DNA of 64,000 nt from Alphaproteobacteria bacterium (GCA_011087645.1 JAALLF010000010.1:38519-102518), one strand, 5' to 3'. Shown: positions 29,152 to 40,276, counted from the first letter of the stretch. Notes: generated from the letters alone by a model not told the origin. Program-made: numbers and translations.

Positions 29152-30216
29152 TTAACCGGCGTTCAGAGCAGAGCTCAAATCCTGCAGGGTGACTGTTTGT
29201 TCTGTGGATTCGATCACCTTGCCGATTTCCATGGCGGTTTCGCCGGCATTGGTGAAGGCCTGAATGGTGTCTGCCGCATCGGCCTGGTCGACGATTGCCA
29301 CCATGCCGATCCCGCAATTGAAGGTCCGCGCCATCTCCTCGTCGACGATATTGCCTTGATTTTGCAGCCAGCCGAACACCGGCGGCGCGGTCCAAGCGGC
29401 GCCCTCCAATTCGACCCCACAGCCCGCCGGCAACACCCGTGGGATATTCTCCAAAAGTCCGCCGCCGGTAATGTGCGCCAGTGCTTTAATCTTGCCGGCG
29501 GCCAGGGCCGTAAGGCAGGACCGCACATAGATACGGGTTGGCTCCAACAGGACGGCATCGAGGTTTTGGGAGGCGGCAAAGGGGGCCGGCGCATCAAGCG
29601 CGGCGCCGCTATGTTCTACGACGCGGCGCACCAGGGAAAATCCGTTGGCGTGCAGTCCCCGCGACGCCATTCCGATAAGAGCATCGCCGGGCTGGGCGGG
29701 ATCATCGGTGCGCGGCAACAGGCCTGTGCGTTCGACCGCGCCGACCGCGAAGCCGGCCAAGTCGTAATCGCCACTGCCGTAAAGGCCCGGCATCTCCGCA
29801 GTCTCGCCGCCAATGAGGGAGCATCCGGCTTGCTTGCAGCCCTCGGCAATGCCGGCGATCACGTCAGCCGCCACTTTGTTGTCCAAATGTGCCGTCGCGA
29901 AATAGTCGAGAAAGAATAGCGGCTCCGCTCCCTGGACCACCAAATCGTTGACGCACATCGCCACCAAATCGATGCCGATGGTGCTGTGCCGGTTGGCGTC
30001 GATGGCGATTTTTAGCTTGGTGCCCACGCCATCGGTCGCCGCGACCAGCAGCGGGTCGGTGTAGCCGGCGGCCTTGGGATCGAAAACGCCGCCGAAACCG
30101 CCCAACCCGCTGGCCACGCCAGCGCGGCCGGTCGCTGCCGCGAGGGGACGAATGATGTCGACAAGGGCATTGCCGGCGGCGATATTGACGCCGGAATCTT
30201 TATAAGTCAGTGAAAT
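29152..30216 (-). CDS. purM: Phosphoribosylformylglycinamidine cyclo-ligase, probable ATT start
   Basis: PurM closes the imidazole ring of purines (FGAM to AIR, with ATP). The first conventional in-frame start, GTG at 30117, would delete a conserved N-terminus. Upstream of it the frame reads [18 protein letters not shown], matching the family's TYxDAGVDIxAGN motif, and is then closed by a TGA. The only codon giving MSLTYKDSG is ATT at 30216, seven bases after GGAG (30227-30224). With that start the protein is 354 residues, the usual length. An in-frame CTG at 30210 is the alternative. Motifs [10 protein letters not shown] and [10 protein letters not shown] are intact. Confidence 0.93.
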   Translation of the reverse strand: MSLTYKDSGVNIAAGNALVDIIRPLAAATGRAGVASGLGGFGGVFDPKAAGYTDPLLVAATDGVGTKLKIAIDANRHSTIGIDLVAMCVNDLVVQGAEPLFFLDYFATAHLDNKVAADVIAGIAEGCKQAGCSLIGGETAEMPGLYGSGDYDLAGFAVGAVERTGLLPRTDDPAQPGDALIGMASRGLHANGFSLVRRVVEHSGAALDAPAPFAASQNLDAVLLEPTRIYVRSCLTALAAGKIKALAHITGGGLLENIPRVLPAGCGVELEGAAWTAPPVFGWLQNQGNIVDEEMARTFNCGIGMVAIVDQADAADTIQAFTNAGETAMEIGKVIESTEQTVTLQDLSSALNAG

Positions 30217-30335
30217 GTTGCTTCTCCGTCCGCCATGTCTTTGCCAAAATCATGCTATTGGATAGGGCCTGTGATGTTGCACCCCTATTTCGACAATCGG
30301 GGCTCGACAATTGCGGCCCAACAATAGGTCTTTCG

Positions 30336-31520
30336 ATGTCATTTGCAATCTATCCCATACTTCGTTTTTTCCAGCGCGGGCATCGCCTCGCGATGATTGC
30401 GGCGGTCGTGGCCATGGTCGGTGTTTGGGCGCCGTTTGGCGGGGTCGCGGTTGCGGCCGACGATGTTTTTACGGTCCACGATATCGCTGTTGATGAGACA
30501 GCCGATACGGCGCAGCGTGCGCGGGCGGCGGCATTTCGGGCGGGCCAAAGGGCTGCGCTAGCCCAAATGTTGCAGCGGCTGACCTTGCGCGCCGATCATG
30601 GGCGGTTACCTCAGGTTGAAAACGAGCGCCGCGAGTTTATGGTGCAGGCGCTTGAAGTCGGCGACGAGCGAACCTCGAATGTGCGCTATTTAGCGAATAT
30701 GACCGTGGTCTTTAAGCCTGAAGAGGTGCGCCGATTATTGCGCGAAGCTGCCATTCCGTTCGCGGAATCTCAAAGCAAGCCGGTCCTGGTTTTGCCGGTG
30801 CTGCGCGAGGGCGATTCGATGCTGTTGTGGGAGGAAACCAATTTATGGGCTGATGCTTGGTCTGAGTTGGCCTTGAGCGGCCTGGTGCCCCTGATCCTGC
30901 CGTTGGGCGATTTAAACGATATCACAGAGGTGGACGCGGCCCAGGCGGCCGAGGGCGATCCGCTGCGCCTGTCGGCGATGGCGAGCCGTTACGGGGCGGG
31001 CGATGTGTTGGTGGCCATCGCCACTCTGTCGCGAACCGGCGATGTATTCCGGATCGACATTGCCGCCAGCCAGATTGGCGCGCCCTCGGCGGGATCGGTC
31101 TTGCTCAACTTCCAATTAACCGATCCTGAGGCCATACCCAACTTGCTCGTCGGCGCCGCCACCGGGGTTGCCTCCTCGCTGCAGGATCGGTGGAAGTCGC
31201 AGAACGTCATTGAATTCGACCGTCCGGGCCGCATGTTGCTCGCCGTGCCGATTACCTCTCTCGAGCAATGGGTGTCGGTCGAGCGCCGCTTGAATAATGT
31301 CGCCTCCATATCGGAAGTGGCGCTGATATCGCTGACGCGCGATTCTGCCGCGGTGGAAATCTCTCATTTCGGCGATGAAACCCAGCTCGCCGTCACCTTG
31401 GCGCAACAGGATTTGGCGCTGGAGTTACCCGCGCCGGTCGCCGTCAACGGCGATCCGTTTCGCACTGTGCAGAGCGATCAGGCGTTGCAGATGCGTGTCC
31501 TTCGGCCGATCACGCCGTGA
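30336..31520 (+). CDS. Exported DUF2066 family protein of unknown function
   Basis: 394 residues from the ATG at 30336, preceded by AGGT. A cleavable-looking signal (hydrophobic MIAAVVAMVGVWAPFGGVAVAA, probable cut after AVAA) precedes FTVHDIAVDETADTAQRARAAAF and ALAQMLQRLT, characteristic of DUF2066. The family is found next to hda in many alphaproteobacteria, and its stop overlaps the hda GTG here. Nothing catalytic is visible. A longer frame to 30210 runs back over the purM start and lacks a signal peptide at its end, so I rejected it. Confidence 0.8.
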   Translation: MSFAIYPILRFFQRGHRLAMIAAVVAMVGVWAPFGGVAVAADDVFTVHDIAVDETADTAQRARAAAFRAGQRAALAQMLQRLTLRADHGRLPQVENERREFMVQALEVGDERTSNVRYLANMTVVFKPEEVRRLLREAAIPFAESQSKPVLVLPVLREGDSMLLWEETNLWADAWSELALSGLVPLILPLGDLNDITEVDAAQAAEGDPLRLSAMASRYGAGDVLVAIATLSRTGDVFRIDIAASQIGAPSAGSVLLNFQLTDPEAIPNLLVGAATGVASSLQDRWKSQNVIEFDRPGRMLLAVPITSLEQWVSVERRLNNVASISEVALISLTRDSAAVEISHFGDETQLAVTLAQQDLALELPAPVAVNGDPFRTVQSDQALQMRVLRPITP

Positions 31521-32236
31521 CCACAACGGCAACGCACGCGCAACTGGTTCTCGATTTGGGGCACCGCCCGGCGCTTGGCCGGGCCGACTTTCTGGTGTCT
31601 CAGTGTAACGCGGACGCCGTCGCTTGGGTCGACCGGTGGCCCGATTGGCCATCGCCGGGACTGGTGATTTGGGGGCCGGCGGCCAGCGGCAAGTCGCATT
31701 TGGGCCAGGTGTGGCGCGCCCGGGTTGGCGCGCCGATGATCACGCCGGCTGATCTTGACCAGCGCGAACCGCCAGAATTGGCAGGTGAGCACGGCACGGT
31801 CTATTTCGACGGCGCCGATACCATCGCGGATAACCCAGAACGCGAGCGCGTAGCGCTACACCTCTATAATCTGGTCGCCGAGCGTGACGGTCAAATCTTG
31901 TTCAGCGCCCGCACCCCGCCCGGGCGGTGGTCGATTGCCTTGGCGGATTTGCGATCTCGGTTGAATGCCTTGCCGGCCGCCACCATCGCGCCGCCGGATG
32001 ACCCGGTGTTGGGCGCGGTCCTGCTGAAACTGTTCGCAGACCGGCAGCTTAATGTGGGTATCGAGATCATCCAGTTCGCGATCGCGCGGATGGAGCGCTC
32101 GTTCGAGGCCGCCGAGCGGCTAGTGGCAGCGGTTGATATAGCAGCGCTCGCTTCGCAGCGGCGGGTCACAGTGCCGCTGCTCCGCGACGTTCTGGAGAAA
32201 AATGACGGTATTGGCCCGACGGGCGGACGTTCATAA
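31517..32236 (+). CDS. hda: DnaA-regulatory inactivator Hda
   Basis: 239-residue DnaA-like AAA+ protein lacking DnaA's DNA-binding domain. Hda with the beta clamp stimulates ATP hydrolysis by DnaA to prevent re-initiation. The clamp-binding motif AQLVLDL is at residues 8-14, the Walker A is GPAASGKSHL and the Walker B region is VYFDGADT. Translation is coupled to DUF2066 through the overlap GTGA. In this class the hda-ppk-ppx order is common. Confidence 0.92.
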   Translation: MTTTATHAQLVLDLGHRPALGRADFLVSQCNADAVAWVDRWPDWPSPGLVIWGPAASGKSHLGQVWRARVGAPMITPADLDQREPPELAGEHGTVYFDGADTIADNPERERVALHLYNLVAERDGQILFSARTPPGRWSIALADLRSRLNALPAATIAPPDDPVLGAVLLKLFADRQLNVGIEIIQFAIARMERSFEAAERLVAAVDIAALASQRRVTVPLLRDVLEKNDGIGPTGGRS

Positions 32237-32347
32237 AACTGTCGCAATTTGCTGATACAATACTATTACGACTATGCTTAGGCGTCGTTCAATTAACAAC
32301 AGGCTATGGATTCCCGGCGCTCATCGCGGCGGTGGAGGCGGTATTTA

Positions 32348-34516
32348 GTGACGGTAAACGAGATAGAAGAAGTTTCAGACTTCGATGCCGCGGCGGTCGA
32401 TGCCGATGCGCCGGAGCGCTTCGTCAATCGTGAGCTGTCATGGCTGGCGTTTAACGAGCGGGTTTTGGAAGAGGCGGATAATCAAGCGCATCCGCCGCTC
32501 GAACGTCTGCGGTTTTTGTCCATATCGGCGTCGAACCTGGATGAATTCTACATGGTGCGCGTCGCTGGGTTGAAAGGACAAGTCGCCGCTGGCGTCAAGT
32601 CGCCCAGCCAGGACGGCATGACGCCGAGCCAGCAGCTCGCCGCCATCTACGAGCGGGTAACAAGCCTGACCGGCGAACAGCAACGGATCTGGCTCAAGCT
32701 GTTGGGAGAACTTCGCGACAATGACCTCACGGTGGTCGAGCCCGAAGAACTCAACGACGCCGAACGGCGCTGGCTCGACGAACATTTCATGACTTCGATA
32801 TTCCCGGTGCTGACGCCGCTCGCCGTCGACCCGGCGCACCCTTTCCCGTTCATTCCCAACCTGGGGATGGCGCTGGCGCTCCAGCTGGTGCGCCCCGCCG
32901 ATAACCGGGCGTTGGTCGGATTGCTACCATTGCCCGCGCAGATCGCGCGGTTCATTGCCCTGCCGGGCGATAATAACCGGTTTATCCTGTTGGAAAAACT
33001 GGTGACAATTTATCTTGATAAGCTGTTTCCTGGATTTGAGATGCGCAGCGCCGGCGCGTTCCGGGTCATTCGCGACAGCGATATCGAGATCCTCGAAGAG
33101 GCCGAAGACTTGGTGCGCGTGTTTGAGACCGCGCTTAAACGCCGGCGTCGGGGTAACGTTATTCGTCTGACAATAGAAGCCTCAATGCCCGACGATCTAC
33201 GGGCCTTCGTTACCAGCCACATCGGCATCGACAATAGTGATATTTTTGTATTCGACGGCATATTGGGTCTCGATCGCACGCTCGAGCTTATTGCCGATAA
33301 CCGGCCGGATCTGCTGTTCAAACCCTTCGATATCCGGTTTCCGGAGCGCATTCGCGACTTTGCCGGCGATTGTTTCGCCGCCATCCGGGCCAAAGACATC
33401 GTCGTCCATCACCCGTTTGAATCTTTCGACGTGGTGGTGCAATTCGTGCGCCAGGCCGCGCGTGACCCGCAAGTCGTGGCCATCAAGCAGACCCTGTACC
33501 GAACGTCGGAAGATTCGCCCGTGGTGCGCGCCCTGATCGAGGCGGCCGAGGCGGTTAAATCGGTGACCGCGCTGGTCGAGCTGAAGGCGCGTTTCGATGA
33601 GGAGGCGAATATTCGCTGGGCCCGCGAATTGGAACGTGCCGGCGTGCAGGTCGTCTACGGTTTCATCGACCTAAAAACTCACGCCAAGATCAGCTTGGTG
33701 ATGCGCCGCGAAGGCGATGATCTCAAGACGTATGCCCATTTTGGCACCGGCAATTATCACCCGATCACGGCGCGTATTTATACCGATCTGAGTTATTTCA
33801 CCAACGACGTCACCCTGTGCCAGGATGCGGGACGGATCTTCAATTATATGACCGGGTATGCGCGGCCCGAATCGCTGGGCAAGATCGCTGTGGCGCCGAT
33901 TAGCCTGCGGCCGACACTGGCCGAGCTGATCAACGACGAGATCGCCCACGCCAAGGCAGGCCGGCCGGCGGGGATTTGGGCGAAGCTGAACAATTTGGTT
34001 GATGGCGATATCATCGATGCTCTCTACGCGGCGTCGCAGGTCGGGGTTCAGATCAGGCTGGTGGTTCGTGGTATTTGCTGCCTGCGGCCGGGCATTCCGG
34101 GCTTGAGTGAAAATATCGAAGTGAAAAGTGTCGTCGGCCGGTTTCTCGAACATACCCGCATCGTCGTGTTCGGCGCCGGTCATGAGCTGCCGTCTTTACA
34201 AGCCAAGGTATTCATCTCGTCGGCCGACTGGATGCCGCGCAATCTCGACCGCCGTGTCGAGATTTTGGTGCCGATCGAAAACGAGACCGTGCAACAGCAG
34301 ATACTCGACCAGATCATAGTTGCGAATCTGATGGACGTGGCGCAAAGCTGGAATATGGGCCCCGATGGCCGTTACCAAAGGGCCGCCACCGGCGACGAGG
34401 CAGAACCATTCAGCGCCCACACCTATTTCATGACCAATCCCAGTCTTTCGGGGCGGGGCAGCGCGCTGAAGGATCCCGGCAGCGCGCCGCGTTTATTGGT
34501 GCACAATCACGACTGA
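32348..34516 (+). CDS. ppk: Polyphosphate kinase 1
   Basis: 722 residues from the GTG at 32348, chosen because GGAGG lies nine bases before it; an in-frame ATG at 32306 would add 14 Arg-rich residues with a poor site. Ppk polymerises ATP gamma-phosphate into polyphosphate. The N-terminal [16 protein letters not shown], the phospho-acceptor histidine in [22 protein letters not shown] and the second histidine region [11 protein letters not shown] are all visible. It is followed by ppx, the opposing enzyme. Confidence 0.95.
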   Translation: MTVNEIEEVSDFDAAAVDADAPERFVNRELSWLAFNERVLEEADNQAHPPLERLRFLSISASNLDEFYMVRVAGLKGQVAAGVKSPSQDGMTPSQQLAAIYERVTSLTGEQQRIWLKLLGELRDNDLTVVEPEELNDAERRWLDEHFMTSIFPVLTPLAVDPAHPFPFIPNLGMALALQLVRPADNRALVGLLPLPAQIARFIALPGDNNRFILLEKLVTIYLDKLFPGFEMRSAGAFRVIRDSDIEILEEAEDLVRVFETALKRRRRGNVIRLTIEASMPDDLRAFVTSHIGIDNSDIFVFDGILGLDRTLELIADNRPDLLFKPFDIRFPERIRDFAGDCFAAIRAKDIVVHHPFESFDVVVQFVRQAARDPQVVAIKQTLYRTSEDSPVVRALIEAAEAVKSVTALVELKARFDEEANIRWARELERAGVQVVYGFIDLKTHAKISLVMRREGDDLKTYAHFGTGNYHPITARIYTDLSYFTNDVTLCQDAGRIFNYMTGYARPESLGKIAVAPISLRPTLAELINDEIAHAKAGRPAGIWAKLNNLVDGDIIDALYAASQVGVQIRLVVRGICCLRPGIPGLSENIEVKSVVGRFLEHTRIVVFGAGHELPSLQAKVFISSADWMPRNLDRRVEILVPIENETVQQQILDQIIVANLMDVAQSWNMGPDGRYQRAATGDEAEPFSAHTYFMTNPSLSGRGSALKDPGSAPRLLVHNHD

Positions 34517-34568
34517 TATTGGCACGACTGATATTGGCACGACTGATTTCGGTACGATCGATTTCCAA
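34509..34568 (+). repeat. Short tandem repeat (15 bp, about four copies) across the ppk stop
   Basis: ACGACTGATATTGGC occurs twice exactly (34509-34523, 34524-34538), then as ACGACTGATTTCGGT and ACGATCGATTTCCAA with progressive changes. The ppk stop TGA lies inside the first copy, and since the unit is 15 bases each exact copy repeats the stop in the same frame. Confidence 0.85.
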
Positions 34569-34582
34569 AGGCCGCCGGGACC

Positions 34583-36073
34583 ATGGCGACGCATCCTAAT
34601 TCATCCGCCCTGCGTCCCGCTGGCGTGCTCGATATTGGGTCTAATTCAATCCGATTGGTGGTCTATCAAAGCCGCTCCCGCGCGCCGATTCCGGTGTTCA
34701 ACGATCGGGTTATTTGCGGTATCGGCCGGCATCTCGACAGCACGGGTCATCTCGACGTCGAGGGTGTCGAACGCGCGCTGGCGAGTTTACGGCGTTACGC
34801 GGCGCTGACCCGCGCCATGGGGGTGGAAGATCTCGACATTGTCGCCACGGCGGCCACGCGCGAAGCAGCTGATGGTGCTGAATTTCTGTCCAGCATAGAA
34901 CAGATGTTCGAGCGGACTGTCGGTCAGCTCGACGGCGAAGAGGAAGCGCGCTTGGGGGCCAGCGGCGTGTTGTGCGGTATGCCGGATGCCGATGGCGTCG
35001 GTGGCGATCTCGGCGGTGGCAGTCTCGAACTGGCGACCCTAGACAGCGGTGTATTTGGCGGTGGTCACAGCTTGCCGCTGGGGCACTTGCGCTTACTGAC
35101 CGATCTTGGGTCGAAGCAGAAAATTCTGTCGAAACGGATCGACGCTGTTCTACGGTCGGCGGATTGGCTGCCCAATATCGCTGGTCGGCAGTTTTACGCC
35201 ATCGGGGGTGCCTGGCGGGCGATTGCCCGGCTTCATATGATCCAATCGGGTTATCCGCTGCGGGTGATCCATAATTACAGCCTCAGCGCCGAGCGGGTGG
35301 CGGCGTTTTGCGAAATCATCGCCGGTTTGAGCAAGGCGAGCCTACCGCTGACCGATGCCGTGCCCGCCCAACGCGCCGCCGCGATGCCGGTCTCGGCGAT
35401 GATCCTACAACAATTGATCGAACGACTAGAGCCACGCGAGATCGTGTTTTCGGCGCTTGGTATTCGCGAAGGTGTGTTGTTCGACCGGCTGGGTGATGGC
35501 GAAAAGGCGCGCGATCCGTTGCTACTGGCGTGCCAGGGCATCGCCGACCGGGAGAACCGGTTCGCCTCCGGTGGCGATAGCCTGTCGGAATGGGTGGCGC
35601 CCCTGTTCCCCGACGAGGCCGCCGCCGCGCGCCGTCTACGCATTGCTGTCTGCTTGTTGGCAGATATCGGCTGGCACGAGCATCCGGACTATCGTTCCGA
35701 GCAGGTTTATTTCCGCATATTGCGCCTGCCGTTGATCGCCATAACCCATGTGGAAAAAGCCAAGATCGCGCTCGCGGTCTACCGCCGCTATGGCGGCAAT
35801 ATGGAAGATCACGCGTTGCGCGCGGTCAATACGCTCCTCGACCCCGATGATATCCGGTGGTCACGGACCTTAGGCGATGCGCTGCGTCTGGCGGAGACCT
35901 TGTCGGGCGGGAAGTCCGAGTGGCTGGCGGGCAGCCGATTAAAGTTGGGCAAGGAACGTCTTACGCTGCAAGTCGACCCGGCGGGGGCCGATCTGGTGAG
36001 CGATGTGGTTCGCAATCGGCTGTCCCAACTGGCCAGCCAATTGCAGCGAAAATCTAAACTGACGCTCGATTAA
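34583..36073 (+). CDS. ppx: Exopolyphosphatase / guanosine pentaphosphate phosphatase
   Basis: 496 residues of the ASKHA Ppx/GppA family. GVLDIGSNSIRLVVY holds the first phosphate loop, VATAATREA the second, and GVGGDLGGGSLEL the third; a C-terminal HD-like helical domain (about 320-496) follows. It degrades polyphosphate from the ppk product 66 bases upstream, so the pair balances polyphosphate. It converges on rnd with a four-base overlap of stops and no terminator. Confidence 0.94.
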   Translation: MATHPNSSALRPAGVLDIGSNSIRLVVYQSRSRAPIPVFNDRVICGIGRHLDSTGHLDVEGVERALASLRRYAALTRAMGVEDLDIVATAATREAADGAEFLSSIEQMFERTVGQLDGEEEARLGASGVLCGMPDADGVGGDLGGGSLELATLDSGVFGGGHSLPLGHLRLLTDLGSKQKILSKRIDAVLRSADWLPNIAGRQFYAIGGAWRAIARLHMIQSGYPLRVIHNYSLSAERVAAFCEIIAGLSKASLPLTDAVPAQRAAAMPVSAMILQQLIERLEPREIVFSALGIREGVLFDRLGDGEKARDPLLLACQGIADRENRFASGGDSLSEWVAPLFPDEAAAARRLRIAVCLLADIGWHEHPDYRSEQVYFRILRLPLIAITHVEKAKIALAVYRRYGGNMEDHALRAVNTLLDPDDIRWSRTLGDALRLAETLSGGKSEWLAGSRLKLGKERLTLQVDPAGADLVSDVVRNRLSQLASQLQRKSKLTLD

Positions 36074-37341
36074 TCGCCGGCCGGCGTGGTCTCTGAGGCG
36101 GCGGTCCGTTTGCGCCGACGTCCGCGTCGTCGCTTGCTGCCATTGCTGGCGGGCTCTGTGACGGCGGGCAAGGGGTCCACATCGCCGGCGCCGTTGACCG
36201 TCACCAACCGAACATGGGTGCCGGTCGCCGCCAAAGCCACCTCGCCATGCTTCAGGCGCAAGGCGTCGGCGCCGAACAACTCGCGTCGCCAGCCCTTCAA
36301 CGCGGGGACATCCGCCTCGTCGTCGGCGGCGATTTGCTCCAGGTCGCTGACATTGGCGACCAGGCGCGGAGCGACTTGATGTTCCTCGCATCGTTGCTTG
36401 ACCAAAACCTTCAGCAGGTCGGTGAGTGGCCCGATACCGGCGGGCAGATCGCGTTTCGGCGGCGCCGTCGGCGCATCCTTCGGCGCCATGGCCAGCCCTT
36501 TGGCGACAGCGTCGAGCAGACCGGCGCCAAGCCGGCCGTTGGAAAAGCCGCGCGACAGGCCGCGTACGCGGTCCAGCGCCCCGGCATCGGTCGGTGGACG
36601 GGCGGCGATTTGCAGCAGGGTCTCGTCGCGCACGACGCGGTTGCGGGGGAGGTCGCGGGTCATTGCCTCGTGCTCGCGCCACGCGGCGACAGCCTGCAGC
36701 ACCGCCAAATAATGCGGCTCGTTGCGTTTCGGCTTTAACCGGCGCCATGCCTCGGCGGGTTCCACCCGGTAGATTGCCGGGTCGCAGAGCATCGAAATTT
36801 CTTCTTCGATCCAGGCGTCGCGACCGGTCTCTTCAACGCGCGCGCGCAAAGTCTCATAAGCCGGCCGTAAATGGGTGACATCACCCAGAGCGTATTGCAG
36901 TTGGGCATCGCTGAGTGGGCGCTGCGACCAGTCGGTGAAGCGCGAGGACTTATCGAGCCGGGTGCCGGTGGTTTTAGAGATGAGAGCTTCATAGCCGACT
37001 TGGTCGCCGAAACCGCAGACCATGGCGGCGACCTGAGTGTCGAACAAGGGCCGCGGCAGGTCGCCGGTCAAATGGTAGAAAATCTCCATGTCCTGCCGGG
37101 CGGCGTGCATGACCTTTATGATGCTGGTATCCGCCAGCAGCTCGAGCAGTGGCGCCAGATCGATGTCGTCGGCCAACGGATCGACGGCGACGGCGTCGTC
37201 CGGTCCGGCGATCTGCAGCAGACAGAGCTGAGGCCAGAACGTGCTCTCGCGCATGAACTCGGTATCGACGGTGAGATAGTCGGCGCGGGACAGAGATTTA
37301 CAGGTTTCCGCCAGCGCCGCGGACGTTGTGATGAGGGTCAT
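36070..37341 (-). CDS. rnd: Ribonuclease D
   Basis: 423 residues from the ATG at 37341 ([10 protein letters not shown]). The frame is open 57 codons further, but that stretch overlaps the aspS 5' region and is not family-like. The DEDD exonuclease core shows TVDTEFMRE, the [11 protein letters not shown] motif and YALGDVTHL; two HRDC domains follow. It trims tRNA 3' ends. The last roughly 30 residues are very basic ([11 protein letters not shown]), longer than E. coli RNase D (375 residues) and plausibly RNA-binding. Confidence 0.93.
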   Translation of the reverse strand: MTLITTSAALAETCKSLSRADYLTVDTEFMRESTFWPQLCLLQIAGPDDAVAVDPLADDIDLAPLLELLADTSIIKVMHAARQDMEIFYHLTGDLPRPLFDTQVAAMVCGFGDQVGYEALISKTTGTRLDKSSRFTDWSQRPLSDAQLQYALGDVTHLRPAYETLRARVEETGRDAWIEEEISMLCDPAIYRVEPAEAWRRLKPKRNEPHYLAVLQAVAAWREHEAMTRDLPRNRVVRDETLLQIAARPPTDAGALDRVRGLSRGFSNGRLGAGLLDAVAKGLAMAPKDAPTAPPKRDLPAGIGPLTDLLKVLVKQRCEEHQVAPRLVANVSDLEQIAADDEADVPALKGWRRELFGADALRLKHGEVALAATGTHVRLVTVNGAGDVDPLPAVTEPASNGSKRRRGRRRKRTAASETTPAGD

Positions 37342-37489
37342 TGGCCCTGTTCTACACGGATTCGACCGCCCCCGGAAGCCGCCGGAGCAGCGCAATCGGC
37401 GGGGAGTTGCCGACAACGGGTTGACAGACCGCGGCGTTCCATGGCCATTGGCGCGCGACGCGTTACCCACGCGGAATTCCGAGGCCGTT

Positions 37490-39289
37490 ATGCATCCATT
37501 TAGAACGCACAATTGTGGCGAATTGAGACCCGATCACGCCAGCCAGACCGTCCGGTTGTCCGGTTGGATTCACCGAAAGCGCGATCACGGGAATTTACTC
37601 TTCGTCGATCTGCGCGATCAGTTTGGGCTCACCCAATGCGTGATCGACACGTCGAGCGCCCTCTTCACAACCTTGGAGGAGGCGCGGCTGGAATCGGTTC
37701 TGACCGTGACCGGGCAGGTGGTCGAGCGCACCGCCGACACCATTAACGAGGCCCTACCGACCGGTTTGGTCGAAGTACAAATCGGCGAAGCGGAGGTCGA
37801 ATCGGCCGCGGCGATGCTGCCGTTGCAGGTCAATTCCGACGAGGATACGTCTGAGGAAATACGGCTGCGCTATCGCTATCTCGATCTGCGCCGGGAAAAG
37901 GTGAAAACGAATATTTTGCTGCGCAACCAGGTCATCGCTTCAATCCGCCGGCGTATGATCGAGGCCGATTTCGTCGAATTTCAAACGCCTATCCTGACTG
38001 CCTCGAGCCCTGAGGGCGCTCGTGATTACCTGGTGCCCTCGCGATTGCATCCGGGCAAGTTCTACGCACTGCCGCAAGCCCCGCAGCAGTTCAAGCAAAT
38101 GCTGATGGTCGCCGGCTTCGACCGCTATTTTCAGATCGCGCCGTGTTTTCGCGACGAGGATAGCCGCGCCGACCGCTCGCCGGGTGAATTTTACCAACTC
38201 GATTTCGAGATGAGTTTCGTCACCCAGGATGATGTGCTGTCGACCATCGAACCGGTGCTCGGCGGCGTGTTCGAGGAATTTGCCGGTCACGGCCGCGAAA
38301 CCCCGTGGGCGGTCACCCCGTCGCCGTTCCCGCGCATCCCGTTCGCCGAGGCCATGCTGAAATATGGCTCCGACAAGCCCGACTTGCGCAATCCCCTGAT
38401 AATCGCCGATGTGTCCGAGCTGTTTCGCGAGTCTGACTTCAAGGTGTTCGCCAAGGTCGTTGCCGGCGGCGGTGTGGTGCGCGCCATTCCGGCGACAGGT
38501 GCGGCGAGCCAGCCGCGCAGTTGGTTCGATAAGCTCAACGATTGGGCGCGCGACGAGGGTGCGCCGGGGCTGGGCTATGTGGTGTTCGCCGATGGTGAAG
38601 CGAAGGGACCGATTGCCAAATTCTTTTCCGAAGACGCGATCGCCGGGTTGCGGGAGTCGGCCGGGGTCGGCGATGGCGACGCGGTGTTTTTCGCCGCCGG
38701 CAAGGCCAGTGAGGCGGCCCATTTGGCGGGCCTGGCGCGGACCAAGATCGGCGAGGATTTGGACCTTCTCGCGGGCAACCAGTACGCGTTTTGCTGGATC
38801 GTCGACTATCCGATGTTCGAAATGGACGAGGACGCTGGCAAGATCGAGTTCAGCCATAATCCTTTCTCCATGCCGCAAGGTGGGCTTGAGGCGCTAGAGA
38901 GCAAGGACCCGTTGGATGTGCTGGCCTTCCAATACGATATCGTGTGCAACGGCATCGAGCTGAGTTCCGGCGCCATTCGGAACCATCGCCCGGACATCAT
39001 GGTGAAGGCGTTCGAAATTGCCGGTTATACTCGCGACGATTTGGAGAGCCAGTTTGCCGGCATGCTCAACGCGCTGCAGTTCGGCGCGCCGCCCCATGGC
39101 GGCTCGGCGCCGGGCATCGACCGCATCGTCATGCTGTTGGCGGACGAGCCGAATATTCGTGAGGTGATCGCCTTTCCCATGAACCAGCGCGCCGAGGATC
39201 TGCTGATGCAGGCGCCGGCCGAAGTGCCACCGGAGCGTATTCGCGACCTCCATATTCGGCCCGCGCTGCCACCGAAGAAGCCATCGTAG
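37490..39289 (+). CDS. aspS: Aspartyl-tRNA synthetase, likely non-discriminating
   Basis: 599 residues from the ATG at 37490, with GAGG six bases before. The OB-fold anticodon domain ([21 protein letters not shown]), class II motif 2 ([10 protein letters not shown]), the bacterial GAD insertion (about 300-420) and motif 3 ([14 protein letters not shown]) are complete. Because gatCAB is in the same window and amidation is its job, AspRS may also charge tRNA-Asn; that specificity is inferred, not read. It lies divergent from rnd with 148 bases between. Confidence 0.95.
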   Translation: MHPFRTHNCGELRPDHASQTVRLSGWIHRKRDHGNLLFVDLRDQFGLTQCVIDTSSALFTTLEEARLESVLTVTGQVVERTADTINEALPTGLVEVQIGEAEVESAAAMLPLQVNSDEDTSEEIRLRYRYLDLRREKVKTNILLRNQVIASIRRRMIEADFVEFQTPILTASSPEGARDYLVPSRLHPGKFYALPQAPQQFKQMLMVAGFDRYFQIAPCFRDEDSRADRSPGEFYQLDFEMSFVTQDDVLSTIEPVLGGVFEEFAGHGRETPWAVTPSPFPRIPFAEAMLKYGSDKPDLRNPLIIADVSELFRESDFKVFAKVVAGGGVVRAIPATGAASQPRSWFDKLNDWARDEGAPGLGYVVFADGEAKGPIAKFFSEDAIAGLRESAGVGDGDAVFFAAGKASEAAHLAGLARTKIGEDLDLLAGNQYAFCWIVDYPMFEMDEDAGKIEFSHNPFSMPQGGLEALESKDPLDVLAFQYDIVCNGIELSSGAIRNHRPDIMVKAFEIAGYTRDDLESQFAGMLNALQFGAPPHGGSAPGIDRIVMLLADEPNIREVIAFPMNQRAEDLLMQAPAEVPPERIRDLHIRPALPPKKPS

Positions 39290-39388
39290 CGCGCCGGCCG
39301 CGCCTTTCCGGCGCCATGGGGTGAATTAATCCTATGCAAATCAGTGCGCCATGATTCATGGTGTCGCTCCCTGGATAGGAGTTTTGCC

Positions 39389-40276
39389 ATGCGTGTCCCT
39401 GGCCCGGCGCTGGTTTTACCGATGTTGTTGCTAACCGGTTGCGCCTTACCCCCTGCCGTTACAGTCGCCTCTCTGGTTCTCGATGGGGTGAGCTATGTGT
39501 CGACGGGTAAAAGCACCACCGATCACGCGATATCTGCCCTGGCCGATGAAGATTGTGCCCTTCTTCGAGTGGTCGATGGCAAAGAAGTCTGCGATCCAAA
39601 CGGTGAAGTGCTGTTTGCCCTGGCGGCGGACGATCCGGCGAATGAAAACTGGTATCTCGATCCCGAGACCGGCTCGCCTGATCCCAATGTCACAACCGGT
39701 TGGGGAACCGTAAGCGATCTCGAGGCCGCGGTCGAAAACGAGCCCCAGGCGCAGCCGGAAGTTTCTGCTACGTCCGCCAAGAACCTAGGCGCCGTAGCGA
39801 GTGCGACGCCGGCGCTAACGCCGGGACCGGTCGGCCAGGGCAAGAACCTCACCCCGATGGTAACGGCGATTACGATAGCCGCCAAGCCATCGCCGCGCGG
39901 TTTATTCGCCAACGCCCGCCCGGCGCCGAAACCGGAAGAGCCGCAATTACCGATCCAGGCCGTGAGCCGCTTCGCCCGATTGACTCTGCAAGACGGCGAA
40001 GTCGTCACCTATGCGGTCATCGCCAGCTTCCAAAATGTCGAAAACGCTCGCCGCATGGCGGGCGCGCGCGACGACGACGCGGTTATTCAGGAGATCGAGG
40101 TGAAGGGCGGGACGACCTACCGTATTCTGGTGGATCAGCCCTTGGAGCAGGCTCAGGCTGACGGCTTCCCCGACGCTTGGCCGGTGCGCCTGTGTTCGGG
40201 CGATCTTGATGTACCACCCTGTGGTCAGCTGGTTGTCAGCCAAGCCGAATATGGCTCGAATACAATCGCGAATTAG
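39389..40276 (+). CDS. Predicted lipoprotein with SPOR-like C-terminal domain
   Basis: 295 residues from the ATG at 39389 with AGGAG eight bases before. A lipoprotein signal ends in LLLTGC (C18), so it is probably anchored in the outer membrane. The middle is low-complexity (Pro/Ala/Thr, about 110-200). The C-terminal 90 residues (VTYAVIASFQNVENARRMAG ... YRILVDQPL) have the alternating pattern and length of SPOR domains, which bind denuded glycan strands at division sites; the match is by eye and weak. Function unknown. Confidence 0.72.
   Translation: MRVPGPALVLPMLLLTGCALPPAVTVASLVLDGVSYVSTGKSTTDHAISALADEDCALLRVVDGKEVCDPNGEVLFALAADDPANENWYLDPETGSPDPNVTTGWGTVSDLEAAVENEPQAQPEVSATSAKNLGAVASATPALTPGPVGQGKNLTPMVTAITIAAKPSPRGLFANARPAPKPEEPQLPIQAVSRFARLTLQDGEVVTYAVIASFQNVENARRMAGARDDDAVIQEIEVKGGTTYRILVDQPLEQAQADGFPDAWPVRLCSGDLDVPPCGQLVVSQAEYGSNTIAN

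Noticed and set aside
30210..30335. DUF2066 start at 30210
   Set aside because: It would overlap the purM start, add 42 residues in front of the signal peptide and lacks a ribosome-binding site.
39291..39314. GCGCCGG/CCGGCGC hairpin after aspS as terminator
   Set aside because: Ten-base loop and no T-run; too weak to list.
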